Positions 17,289 to 24,491 are shown, numbered from the stretch's first letter. The stretch is DNA of 37,435 nucleotides from Phycisphaerales bacterium (GCA_020427635.1 JAGQOH010000032.1:1-37435), one strand, 5' to 3'. Made by a program: numbers and translations. The notes: generated from the sequence alone by a model not told the origin.

Positions 17289-18305
17289 TCAGCAGGACTG
17301 CCCAAAGAAGAACAGCACCTGCGAGATGTCTGCGAGGTCGGTCTGCCCATCACCCGTGACGTCGCCGCCTGCGCCCGTGCCAAAGTTGAAGAGCACCTGC
17401 GTCAGGTCGCCCAGGTCGATCACGCCGGAGCCATCGAGATCTTCCGGGCACGGTGGAACGGGGATCTGCGGGAAGACCCAGTTCGCAAAGATCGCGTGCG
17501 CGACGGCGGTCGGGTGAATCTCATCCCAGAAGAGATAGGTGTTCGGGTCGCCAACCAGCGAGAGGTCATCCTGCACGATGCGGTTGGTGACGTTCGTGAA
17601 GCCGAACGATGCGGGGTTTGCGAGGATCTGGTCGAAGAGGCTCAGCGTGTTGACGTTCACGATGTCGATGCCGAGCGAGCTTTCGAGGCCCGGCAGTGTG
17701 CTTGCGAGCCCATTGTTGAAGTCGTCTGTGAAGATGCCGGCGAAGAACTCCGCGAGGAAGCCCGCTTCCATGACGCCGGGCGTTGCGGTGAGGTCGGGCA
17801 GGTTGGGCACGACGATGGTCGTTGCGCCGGCGTTTGCGAGCAGCGTGATCGCGTCGGCGAGGTTGGTCACCGCGGCGCTCGCGGCGGAGCCCGGCGTCAG
17901 CGGCGCATCGAGAAAGTCGTTCGCGCCGCCCCAGAGGATGTAGAGGTTGTTCGGGCTGATCGCGCCCGCGTGAGCGTTGATGTACGGGACGATCTGCAGG
18001 TCGATGATGTCGGCGGTCGGGGCGCCGGAGAACGCGAGGTCGGTCATCGCGGTGTCGGCAACGCCCAGGAGCGGCGCGAGCGTTTCGACCCAGACCGGGC
18101 CATTGGACAGCCGCCCACCCCAATAGGGCGGCACGGGGGGATCGGTGAAGCCCGAGGCGGCCCAGGCGTTGCCATTGTCGGACAGCGAATCGCCAAAGGT
18201 GACGACGTCGGCGTAGCCCGCGGCGAGGGCTGCCTCGGCCGTGGTAAGGCTCAGGAGTGCGAGCGCGGCCAGGGCACAACTGATGGACGACGGGCGCGAC
18301 GGCAT
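17289..18305 (-). CDS. Secreted SGNH/GDSL esterase with C-terminal dockerin-like module
   Basis: A 338-aa exported hydrolase. The signal peptide covers residues 1 to about 29. SGNH block I is FGDSLSDNG (nucleophile S40), block III is WGGANDF (N129), and block V is DEIHPT (D261, H264), so the catalytic triad looks intact. Residues 286-338 are two EF-hand-like dockerin repeats (DLDGSGVIDLGDLTQVLFNFG and DVTGDGQTDLADISQVLFFFG, each with an Asp-rich calcium loop), opening with CPEDLDG and ending in a terminal Cys. This is the type I believe NCBI names GC-type dockerin in Phycisphaerales. ATG 18305 has GAGGAG 8 bases upstream, inside a small hairpin. It probably acts on esters at the cell surface or outside; the substrate is unknown. 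Confidence 0.9.
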   Translation of the reverse strand: MPSRPSSISCALAALALLSLTTAEAALAAGYADVVTFGDSLSDNGNAWAASGFTDPPVPPYWGGRLSNGPVWVETLAPLLGVADTAMTDLAFSGAPTADIIDLQIVPYINAHAGAISPNNLYILWGGANDFLDAPLTPGSAASAAVTNLADAITLLANAGATTIVVPNLPDLTATPGVMEAGFLAEFFAGIFTDDFNNGLASTLPGLESSLGIDIVNVNTLSLFDQILANPASFGFTNVTNRIVQDDLSLVGDPNTYLFWDEIHPTAVAHAIFANWVFPQIPVPPCPEDLDGSGVIDLGDLTQVLFNFGTGAGGDVTGDGQTDLADISQVLFFFGQSC

Positions 18306-18311
18306 GGGGCG

Positions 18312-18338
18312 GGCTCCTCAAGGGGAGCCGCCACCCTA
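18312..18338 (-). promoter_or_regulatory. Shine-Dalgarno-sequestering hairpin and -10 of the esterase gene
   Basis: On the minus strand GGCTCC (18324-18329), a six-base CCTTGA loop and GGAGCC (18312-18317) can pair; the second arm contains the GGAG of the Shine-Dalgarno. TAGGGT at 18333-18338 is a possible -10, but the start would then fall very close to the stem. Confidence 0.45.
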
Positions 18339-18386
18339 CCGCGCGGGGGGTGGATGGGGAAGGGAAATGCCTGGCCGATGGCGGGG

Positions 18387-19181
18387 TCAGGGGCTGGGTC
18401 GACGTCTGCGGGGGAGAGCACCGGCGGTTGAGAGGAGGAGGATGCCAAACGCCCCCGGCGCGGGGATGGCGGTCAAGCCGGCGAAAAACCTGGCTTGGCT
18501 GAGCGTAGCAACGAGGGTTGCACCTCCCGTCGTTGGGTCGATGGAATAGAGACCATCGGTCGGTACGCTGCCAGAGGTCCCCAGACCAAAAAGAACATCT
18601 CCACCTGCATTCCAGGCCATGCCGCTGAAACGCAGAGAATTGCCGAGAATGGACTGGGCCCCGGTGTCGGGATTCCACGCCCCCAATTGTTCCGGGAATG
18701 GGCTGGAAAACAGCAACGTGTCTGCGTTTGCAGAATAGACCAGTGAGGTCGCCGCGCCGCCTACCGCCCCCACTGGGTCATACGCACCGCTGGTTCTATC
18801 AACACGATAGAGTTGCGACATCAGCACCCCACTGTTTCTGGCGGCGTACAGCTCATCACGCACCGGATCATAGGCGAGCGCAGTTGTCGAAGGCGTGTTG
18901 GGCGCGCCGCGCGGGGTTACTGCTGCAGTTGTTGGCTCGATCTCATAGAGAAGCCCACTACCGAATCCAACGCCGAAGAGCACATCGTTGGTCGAGTCCC
19001 ATGCGAGTGGACCGAGCCCGAGCCCAACTCCCAGGCTGCCAATCTCGGAGACCTGGCCAGTCGACGTGTCAACGGTAGCGAGGTAATCACTGCCGTCCCT
19101 CGGATACGTGGTATAGAAGAGTTCTGCGCTCGCACTCGATGAAACCACCCCGAAAACGAGGCTAGCCCATACAGTTCTCAT
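18387..19181 (-). CDS. Exported beta-propeller-like protein with PAPGA (PEP-CTERM-like) tail
   Basis: A 264-aa protein. The signal peptide is MRTVWASLVFGVVSSSASA. The body is a run of short beta repeats of the type LYxIDPTTGxxT (for example LYEIEPTTAAV, LYRVDRTSGAY, LYSIDPTTGGA), suggesting a beta-propeller. The C-terminus is IPAPGAFGILLLSTAGAL followed by RRRR, the layout of PEP-CTERM sorting signals (short motif, hydrophobic helix, basic end), here with PAPGA in place of PEP. Such tails are thought to be handled by exosortase-like proteases. ATG 19181 is chosen over an upstream one because GGGGAG lies at the right distance and the signal peptide then starts properly. It follows a 67-codon ORF after only 2 bases. 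Function unknown. Confidence 0.78.
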   Translation of the reverse strand: MRTVWASLVFGVVSSSASAELFYTTYPRDGSDYLATVDTSTGQVSEIGSLGVGLGLGPLAWDSTNDVLFGVGFGSGLLYEIEPTTAAVTPRGAPNTPSTTALAYDPVRDELYAARNSGVLMSQLYRVDRTSGAYDPVGAVGGAATSLVYSANADTLLFSSPFPEQLGAWNPDTGAQSILGNSLRFSGMAWNAGGDVLFGLGTSGSVPTDGLYSIDPTTGGATLVATLSQARFFAGLTAIPAPGAFGILLLSTAGALPRRRRPSP

Positions 19182-19183
19182 TT

Positions 19184-19387
19184 TCACTCTCCCCAGATGA
19201 GATACGACGCGAGGACTTCCGCGCAATGCAATCCGCGATTGGTCTCACCCAAACTCTGAACGTATTGCGTGTACGACTTGACGCTTGTGAAACCGAGTTC
19301 CGCGGCGGGTGGCCGGGGTTGCTTGCAACCCCGGAATCCGGTTGGGTGGGCCAGCGTGCTTGCCAAGTCGGGTGTATCGAGTCTCAT
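19184..19387 (-). CDS. Small ORF of 67 codons upstream of the PAPGA protein gene
   Basis: The ATG at 19387 has TAGGAGG with a 7-base spacer, an ideal ribosome-binding site, and the stop TGA lies 2 bases before the next start, with the last codons forming the next gene's Shine-Dalgarno. The predicted product has no signal peptide and no recognised domain; its C-terminal half (ELGFTSVKSYTQYVQSLGE) looks protein-like. Its first 27 or so codons lie inside a REP-like repeat pair (19307-19491), including a perfect hairpin, so the N-terminus may be repeat-derived. The same frame is open upstream to 19738. It may be a real small protein, a translational coupler, or chance. Confidence 0.4.
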   Translation of the reverse strand: MRLDTPDLASTLAHPTGFRGCKQPRPPAAELGFTSVKSYTQYVQSLGETNRGLHCAEVLASYLIWGE

Positions 19388-19491
19388 CGCGCTGCCTCCT
19401 ACAAGCCTTGTGACCAGCGCAGCGTGTTGCCCTGTCTCTGTCTTCATCGAGACACGCGGCCTCCGGGCTTGACAAGCAAGCCCGGCCACCC
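19307..19491. repeat. REPIN-like pair of inverted REP elements
   Basis: GGGTGGCCGGGGTTGCTTG (19307-19325) recurs inverted at 19473-19491 with a single mismatch, bounding 185 bases. Each copy also contains its own hairpin: CCGGGGTTG/CAACCCCGG around CTTG (19313-19334) and CCGGGCTTG/CAAGCCCGG around ACAAG (19463-19485). This is the architecture of REP doublets (REPINs), non-autonomous elements mobilised in trans by RAYT transposases. No transposase is in the window. Confidence 0.6.
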
Positions 19492-19570
19492 GGAAGAGGA
19501 CATACCCCCGCGCTTGCGCTTGGGCTTGTACAGACGTGGCTTTCGCGGACGCAGGCCACGGCACCCTGGC

Positions 19571-19607
19571 AAAAAAACCGACGGCCCCGGGAATCCGAAG
19601 CCGTCGG
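19571..19607 (-). terminator. Intrinsic terminator of the leader unit
   Basis: Read on the minus strand, CCGACGGC, a 14-base loop and GCCGTCGG form a perfect 8-bp stem followed at once by seven T residues. It is a strong rho-independent terminator 116 bases after the stop of the 12-codon ORF. Confidence 0.85.
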
Positions 19608-19631
19608 CAATTCATATGGCTCTTGTTGTTC

Positions 19632-19666
19632 GGCTCCGAGTTTCCCTGCGGAGAGGCTCGGAGGCC
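19632..19666 (-). ncRNA. Second hairpin in the leader unit
   Basis: On the minus strand CTCCGAG (19657-19663) and CTCGGAG (19634-19640) pair perfectly, and the stem can extend by GGC/GCC with one bulge. It lies between the two-tier hairpin and the terminator. Confidence 0.5.
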
Positions 19667-19689
19667 CATACACAGCAAGGTAGCCGCTT

Positions 19690-19737
19690 TGGCTGCGCGA
19701 TTGGCAGCCTCGTCAAGCTGCGTTAGCCGCGCAGCCA
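19690..19737 (-). ncRNA. Two-tier hairpin over the end of the 12-codon ORF
   Basis: On the minus strand TGGCTGCGCG (19728-19737) and CGCGCAGCCA (19690-19699) form a perfect 10-bp outer stem. Inside, GCAGC and GCTGC form a 5-bp inner stem with an 8-base loop, leaving an asymmetric internal loop. The first arm carries the final codons (Trp Leu Arg Gly) and the TAA lies in the internal loop, so a ribosome at the stop would block folding. This is how ribosome-dependent attenuators are built. Confidence 0.55.
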
Positions 19738-19761
19738 CCTTGAAAGGTCACACTTGTTCAC
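19723..19761 (-). CDS. 12-codon leader-like ORF with extended Shine-Dalgarno
   Basis: GTG start, reading MNKCDLSRWLRG then TAA. It is preceded by AAGGAGGTGATCC, complementary to the whole 3' tail of 16S rRNA, with a 7-base spacer from GGAGG to the GTG. That degree of match is rare and implies selection for ribosome binding. The ORF ends inside a stable hairpin and a terminator follows, so it could be a leader peptide or a microprotein gene. The codons do not repeat a single amino acid. A one-base frameshift would instead continue into an Ala-rich helix-like reading (VAARLTQLDEAANRAAKAA), so a broken or frameshifted small gene is also possible. Confidence 0.45.
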   Translation of the reverse strand: MNKCDLSRWLRG

Positions 19762-19762
19762 T

Positions 19763-19775
19763 GGATCACCTCCTT
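19763..19775 (-). promoter_or_regulatory. Full-length anti-16S Shine-Dalgarno
   Basis: AAGGAGGTGATCC on the minus strand is the exact complement of the conserved 16S 3' end GGATCACCTCCTT. All other ribosome-binding sites seen in this window pair over 4-7 bases. A weak TTCGG/CCGAA stem lies just upstream and overlaps its first bases. Confidence 0.8.
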
Positions 19776-19780
19776 CGGTA

Positions 19781-20045
19781 CGGGCCTCCCGAACGACGCG
19801 CGGTGTGAATGCGCGGCGCCCGGCTTGCCTTCCCCGGGCCGTCACCCGGGGCTCATCGCGCTGCGGGCCTGTTCGATGACGGGGCACACGCAGCTCGTCG
19901 AACTTGTCGCTCCGGGCTCGCTGACGGGTTCTCCGTGGCTCGCCAGGCGGGGCGCGAAGCTCGATGGATGAATTATCGACGGGCGACGGGCGGAATCAAT
20001 AGGAAAGTGGACAATGGGCAATAGGCAGTGGGAGATGGGACGGAG
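19781..20045. other. Intergenic stretch with palindromes, no gene seen
   Basis: No convincing ORF. It contains CCCCGGG/CCCGGGG around a 6-base loop (19832-19851), a 9-bp stem with one G-U pair at 19871-19879 and 19895-19903, and a purine-rich run near 20000-20040 with repeated TGGGCAATAGGCAGTGGG-like units. It looks like decayed REP-type sequence. It must also hold the promoter of the minus-strand leader unit, but no clear -10 is seen. Confidence 0.5.
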
Positions 20046-20231
20046 TCAGTCCTCAAACTCCTCGAACGCCCCCCGGGCCTCCTGGTCCTTGAGGTAGGCC
20101 TGGAAATCGCCCATCTTGAAGCTGACGAAGCGGAAGACGTGCTCGAGGGTGAGCCATTCGAGGTCGGCGGGGTCCTTGTCGATGTCCTGGCGGAGGCGGT
20201 TGAGCTCGGCGAGCATGGTCTCGGCTTTCAT
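20046..20231 (-). CDS. Small conserved-looking protein of 61 aa
   Basis: It reads MKAETMLAELNRLRQDIDK..., an amphipathic helical, acidic protein ending EARGAFEEFED. ATG 20231 is supported by AGGAG five bases upstream; an in-frame ATG ten codons earlier is unlikely. Asp, Glu and Leu content and the lack of a signal peptide suggest a cytoplasmic protein. TATCCT at 20261-20266 (minus strand) is a possible -10. It is divergent from tRNA-Ala. No family recognised. Confidence 0.65.
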   Translation of the reverse strand: MKAETMLAELNRLRQDIDKDPADLEWLTLEHVFRFVSFKMGDFQAYLKDQEARGAFEEFED

Positions 20232-20273
20232 GGGGGCTCCTGGCAGGGTCTGCGGGGCCAAGGATAGGCCGGT

Positions 20274-20302
20274 TTGATCGCTTCCGGCGGGATGACTACG
20301 CT
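20274..20302 (+). promoter_or_regulatory. tRNA-Ala promoter
   Basis: TTGATC (20274-20279), a 17-base spacer and TACGCT (20297-20302) form a good housekeeping-type promoter, placing the start about 20 bases before the mature tRNA. Confidence 0.6.
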
Positions 20303-20327
20303 AGTCGGCCCGCAAGGGAGACATCTT

Positions 20328-20400
20328 GGGGCGGTAGCTCAATTGGGAGAGCGCCTCGGTCGCATCGAGGAGGTTGTGAGTTCGACCCTCATCCGCTCCA
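20328..20400 (+). tRNA. tRNA-Ala, anticodon CGC
   Basis: A full cloverleaf: acceptor GGGGCGG/CCGCTCC with the G3-U70 wobble that marks alanine tRNAs, D-stem GCTC/GAGC, anticodon stem CCTCG/CGAGG around loop GTCGCAT (anticodon at 20361-20363), variable AGGTT, and T-arm GTGAG-TTCGACC-CTCAT. The discriminator is A. The CCA end is not encoded, so it must be added by tRNA nucleotidyltransferase. It reads GCG codons, which are abundant in this genome. Confidence 0.95.
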
Positions 20401-20435
20401 CTTTCCTATGGGGTTTGCCCCCGTCAATACGCACT

Positions 20436-20468
20436 CGACCCGTCCTTGTGGCGGGTCGTGTCGTTTTT
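20436..20468 (+). terminator. Terminator after tRNA-Ala
   Basis: CGACCCG (20436-20442), a 9-base loop and CGGGTCG (20452-20458) are followed after 5 bases by TTTTT. It ends the tRNA transcript before mutS. Confidence 0.7.
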
Positions 20469-20511
20469 GTGGCAAGGCTGACGGCGCGGGGTAAGGGGCG
20501 CCGCGCGGCTT

Positions 20512-20517
20512 TACACT
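20512..20517 (+). promoter_or_regulatory. Candidate mutS -10
   Basis: TACACT ends 10 bases before ATG 20528 (4 before GTG 20522). No Shine-Dalgarno is seen, so the mutS mRNA may be leaderless or nearly so. Confidence 0.35.
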
Positions 20518-20527
20518 TTGCGTGCTG

Positions 20528-23290
20528 ATGGGAGCCGCAACGAAAGAGCCCAATCGCGACACGCCGGCGATGCGCCAGTATCGCGCGTTCAAAGCGCAGC
20601 ACCCTGGGTGCGTGCTGCTCTTTCGTATGGGCGATTTCTATGAACTATTTGATGAAGATGCGGTGACGATTTCCAAGGCGCTGGGGCTCACGCTCACGGA
20701 GCGCAGTGCTGGGATTCCCATGGCGGGGATGCCGCACCACTCGGCGGAGGGGTATATCCGTCGACTCGTCGAACAAGGCTTTCGCGTGGTGGTGGCGGAT
20801 CAGATCGAAGATCCGAAGCAGGCGAAAGGCATTGTCGAGCGCGCGGTGACGCGGGTGATTACGCCGGGCACGTTGATTGATGAGCCGTTGCTTGATGACA
20901 CGATGCCGAGCGTCTTGGGGTGCGTCGCGTTTTTGGATGCGGGCGATGCGCCGGATGCGCGGGCGTCAGCGGCGGTGATTGAGCTATCGACGGGGCGCTT
21001 TGGCGTCTTTGCATGCAAAGCCAGCGACCTGGTTGATGAACTCACTCGGCGCGGCGTGCGCGAGTTGTTGTGTGCGCAGAATGGCGATGGCGAACTGCCC
21101 GCGCGGGCGCAGAAGTTGGGTGAGGCGCTTGGTGTGCCGATGACCGGCAAGGCGATGTGGCAGTATCGGCGCGATGAAGCGCTCGAGGCGCTCAAGGCAC
21201 ACTTTGGCGTGACGACGCTCGCGGGGTTTGGGCTTCAAGATGATGACGAGGTGGTGCTGGCAGCGGGTGTCATCCTGCGGCACCTGCGCGAGACGTATCT
21301 GCATGCGCACCAGAGCAAACTGGCGGAACGCAATGGAAGCGGTGGCGGCAATGAAGCGGCGCAGGCACTGGCGCGGCGCTCCTTGGCGCACATTGGCCCG
21401 CCCATGCGTGAGGATGCGGCGCCGGTGTTGCGACTTGATGCGACGAGCTTGCGGGCGCTGGAAGTCGAGCGCACGGTGCGCGGCGGGGCGAGCGAAGGAT
21501 CATTGCTCGGACTGTTCTTGCATGGGCGAGGCGTGGCGCCAAAGACGGCGATGGGGCGCCGATTACTGCGGGAGTGGTTGTGCGCGCCGCCGGTGGAATT
21601 GCAGGTGATTGAGGCGCGGCATGCTGCGGTCTCGACATTGCTCGAGGATCATCGCGCGGCGCGGGAGCTTGGCGAGGCGCTGAATCAGGTGCAGGACTTG
21701 CCGCGGATTGGCGCGCGAGTGAGTCTGGGGCGGGCGACTCCTCGGGACATTGTTGCCATGGGCCGATCGCTAGGTGCGATCGGGGCCGTGGCGCAGGCGA
21801 TTGAGGGCGCACCGGCGCTGACAGCGTTACGCGATGCGATTGAACAGGTGCGCACGGCGCTGGAGCCGATTGCGGAGCGGGTGCAGGCGGTGTGTGTGGA
21901 TACGCCGCCTGCGCACATGCGCGAGGGCGGACTGATCCGCGATGGGATCGATCAAGACCTTGATGAGGCTCGATCGCTGCGCACGAAGGCGGGCGAGTGG
22001 CTGAGTGACTATCAGGCGAAACTCGTTGAAGAACATGACCTGCCAAGCTTGAAGGTGGGTTACAACAAGGTCTTTGGGTACTACATCGAATTGCCTGCGG
22101 CCCAGGCGAAGCGCGCGCCGAGTGTGTTCACGCGGAAGCAGACGCTCAAGAATGCTGAGCGGTATATCACGCCGGAGTTGAAAGGCTTTGAAGACAAGGT
22201 GCTGCACGCGGAGGACCGTGCGGTGGCACGGGAGCTTGCGCTGTTTTTGGAGCTGTGCGATGCGATTGGCGCACAGACCGCAGCGATTCGTGCGCTATCA
22301 GAGGCGCTGGCGGCCCTCGATGTGCTGCTGACGTTCGCGATGCAGGCACGGAAGGCGAACTGGACGCGCCCGACGATAACCGAGGACTCGGCGCTGGCGA
22401 TCGAGCAGGGTCGGCATCCGGTGTTGGAGGCGGCGCTCGGCGGCAAGTTCGTGCCAAATGATTTGGCGCTCGGAGCAGCGGATGCGCCGCGACTCGCGCT
22501 GATCACGGGTCCGAACATGGCGGGCAAGAGCACATACATCCGGCAGGTGGCGCTGATCGTGATTCTGGCACACGCAGGGAGCTTTGTGCCCGCGGCGAGC
22601 GCGACGGTTGGATTGACCGATCGCTTGTTCACGCGCATCGGCGCCGATGATGCGCTGCATCAGGGCCAGTCGACCTTTATGGTTGAGATGATCGAAACGG
22701 CCCGCATCCTGCATGGCGCGACGGCGCGGTCGCTGATCGTGCTTGATGAAGTGGGCCGGGGGACGAGCACGCTGGATGGGCTATCACTTGCGTGGGCGAT
22801 CACGGAGCATCTGTCGGGGATTGATGTGAGCGAAGATGCGCAGATACCTCGCGCGCTGTTTGCGACGCACTATCACGAGTTGACGGAGCTTGCCGATCAA
22901 CATCCGGCGCGGATCCAGAACCTGCATGTCGCGGTGAAGGAATGGACGGGACCGAGCGGCGAGCCGGAGTTGGTGTTTCTGCACCGGATCGAACCTGGGC
23001 GGAGCAATCGCAGCTTTGGTGTGCATGTCGCGCGGCTGGCCGGCATTCCCCGAAACGTGGTGGATCGGGCAGCAACGTTGCTGGACTCGCTTTCCGTGAG
23101 TCATGACACGGCGGCGGTGCGCATTGCAGTACCGGCATCGCCGGGGCGCGGGCGTGAGCAGATGAGTTTGTTTACGGAGTTTGTGCCGCATCCGGTGATT
23201 GAGGAGATCAAGCAGCTCGATCTCGCTCGCCTCAGCCCGATGGAAGCGTTTGATCGCCTGCGAGCGATGGCGAAGCAGATCGAACGGTAG
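20528..23290 (+). CDS. mutS: DNA mismatch repair protein MutS
   Basis: MutS binds mismatches and, with MutL, starts repair. The 920-aa protein has the mismatch-reading GDFYELF in domain I (F37, E39), connector, lever and clamp regions, then the ATPase with Walker A GPNMAGKS (661-668), Walker B LIVLDEVGRGTSTLDG (D740, E741) and ATHYHELTEL. Length and motifs fit MutS1 rather than MutS2. ATG 20528 is chosen; a GTG two codons earlier is equally possible because neither has a Shine-Dalgarno. It is followed after 25 bases by an aldo/keto reductase gene on the same strand. mutL is not in the window. Confidence 0.95.
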   Translation: MGAATKEPNRDTPAMRQYRAFKAQHPGCVLLFRMGDFYELFDEDAVTISKALGLTLTERSAGIPMAGMPHHSAEGYIRRLVEQGFRVVVADQIEDPKQAKGIVERAVTRVITPGTLIDEPLLDDTMPSVLGCVAFLDAGDAPDARASAAVIELSTGRFGVFACKASDLVDELTRRGVRELLCAQNGDGELPARAQKLGEALGVPMTGKAMWQYRRDEALEALKAHFGVTTLAGFGLQDDDEVVLAAGVILRHLRETYLHAHQSKLAERNGSGGGNEAAQALARRSLAHIGPPMREDAAPVLRLDATSLRALEVERTVRGGASEGSLLGLFLHGRGVAPKTAMGRRLLREWLCAPPVELQVIEARHAAVSTLLEDHRAARELGEALNQVQDLPRIGARVSLGRATPRDIVAMGRSLGAIGAVAQAIEGAPALTALRDAIEQVRTALEPIAERVQAVCVDTPPAHMREGGLIRDGIDQDLDEARSLRTKAGEWLSDYQAKLVEEHDLPSLKVGYNKVFGYYIELPAAQAKRAPSVFTRKQTLKNAERYITPELKGFEDKVLHAEDRAVARELALFLELCDAIGAQTAAIRALSEALAALDVLLTFAMQARKANWTRPTITEDSALAIEQGRHPVLEAALGGKFVPNDLALGAADAPRLALITGPNMAGKSTYIRQVALIVILAHAGSFVPAASATVGLTDRLFTRIGADDALHQGQSTFMVEMIETARILHGATARSLIVLDEVGRGTSTLDGLSLAWAITEHLSGIDVSEDAQIPRALFATHYHELTELADQHPARIQNLHVAVKEWTGPSGEPELVFLHRIEPGRSNRSFGVHVARLAGIPRNVVDRAATLLDSLSVSHDTAAVRIAVPASPGRGREQMSLFTEFVPHPVIEEIKQLDLARLSPMEAFDRLRAMAKQIER

Positions 23291-23315
23291 ACTGCACGGC
23301 ATAGGAGGCCCAACC

Positions 23316-24455
23316 ATGACGCAGATGCAAGCCGCCCCCACGACGAAGCTCAATGATTGCCCCGGGCTGCGTGAGTATGTGACCTTGGGCCGAAGCGGCC
23401 TGCGCGTGAGCCCGTTGTGTCTCGGCGCAATGACCTTTGGGCAGGAATGGGGCATTGGCGAAGACGAGGCGACGAGCGTCAAGGTCATCGATCGCTATCT
23501 GGAACTGGGCGGTAACTTCATCGACACCGCCAACGGCTACAACAAGGGCCACTCCGAAGCGATTCTGGGGTCGCATCTCTCTGGCGTGCCAAGCAAGCGC
23601 GATCGCGTCGTCATTGCGACGAAATGGATGAGCAACCTCTATCGCAACGATCCGAACGGCGGCGGCGGGCATCGCAAAGCAATCACGGAATCCGTCGAGC
23701 AATCGCTGCGTCGGCTCAAGACCGATTACATCGATTTGCTGTGGATGCACTTCTGGGACAAGTGGACGCCGATTGAAGAGACGATGCGCACGCTGGACGA
23801 TCTTGTGCGTGCCGGGAAGGTGCGGTATCTGGGGTTCAGCGATACGCCGGCGTGGGTGTGCGCGCAGGCGCAGATGATTGCGCAGTTCCGGGCGTGGTCG
23901 CCGTTGATCGCGCTGCAGATTGAATACTCGCTTGTGGAGCGCACGGTCGAGGCGGATCTGATCGCGATGGCGCAATCGCTTGGCATGGGCGTGACGCCTT
24001 GGTCGCCGCTGAAGGGCGGCATTCTGACGGGCAAGTACACGCGCTCAAGCGCGCCGGCAGGAGCGCGCTACAAAGCGGACTCCAAGCACCTGAATGAGCG
24101 CACGTTCCGGATTGTCGACGAACTCAAGAACATCGCTGCCGGGCACAAGACGCAACAGGGGCAGGCGACGGTGGCCCAGGTGGCACTCGCGTGGGTGCGC
24201 CAGCGCGCGGGCGTGGCGTCGACGATCATCGGCGCCCGGAACACCGGACAGCTCGAAGCGAACCTGGCGTCGCTCGAAGTAACGCTCAATGCGCGAGAAA
24301 TGGCGTCGCTCGATGAGACCTCGGAGCCCGCGCTGCCGTTCCCGCACGGCTTCCTGAGCTTTGTGAAGGATGCGATCCAGAACGGAGCGTCGGTCAATGG
24401 ATTGGCGTCGAACGTGTGGCCCAACAGCCCGGCGGACGATGACGAGCGCTGGTAG
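23316..24455 (+). CDS. Aldo/keto reductase
   Basis: A 379-aa NADPH-dependent oxidoreductase of the (beta/alpha)8 AKR superfamily. The catalytic tetrad is visible: D70 and Y75 in FIDTANGYNKGHSE, K103 in VVIATKW, and H145 in DLLWMHFWD. LCLGAMTFGQEWG at the N-terminus and TIIGARNTGQLEANL near the C-terminus, the usual cofactor site, are typical. ATG 23316 has GGAGG 8 bases upstream; the frame is open further 5' but only antisense or in mutS. It is the middle gene of mutS, AKR, thioredoxin-like. The substrate is unknown. Confidence 0.92.
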   Translation: MTQMQAAPTTKLNDCPGLREYVTLGRSGLRVSPLCLGAMTFGQEWGIGEDEATSVKVIDRYLELGGNFIDTANGYNKGHSEAILGSHLSGVPSKRDRVVIATKWMSNLYRNDPNGGGGHRKAITESVEQSLRRLKTDYIDLLWMHFWDKWTPIEETMRTLDDLVRAGKVRYLGFSDTPAWVCAQAQMIAQFRAWSPLIALQIEYSLVERTVEADLIAMAQSLGMGVTPWSPLKGGILTGKYTRSSAPAGARYKADSKHLNERTFRIVDELKNIAAGHKTQQGQATVAQVALAWVRQRAGVASTIIGARNTGQLEANLASLEVTLNAREMASLDETSEPALPFPHGFLSFVKDAIQNGASVNGLASNVWPNSPADDDERW

Positions 24456-24491
24456 CGCGCCTACGCTTGGGGTCCAAGGCAAGGAGACCCG

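Noticed and set aside
17496..18431. 311-aa and overlapping 370-aa frames around the esterase
   Set aside because: Shadow frames of the SGNH esterase; Arg/Gly-rich with no motifs.
19226..19726. 166-aa plus-strand frame across the repeat region
   Set aside because: Spans hairpins and a terminator in antisense, has no ribosome-binding site and reads as random high-GC translation.
19761..19775. Plus-strand CTGGATCACCTCCTT as the 3' end of a 16S rRNA fragment
   Set aside because: Only these 15 bases match; the sequence before them is not 16S. It is better read as a Shine-Dalgarno on the minus strand.
19307..19903. CRISPR array or integron attC sites
   Set aside because: The repeats are inverted and unequal in spacing, with no regular spacers, cas genes, attC core sites or integrase.
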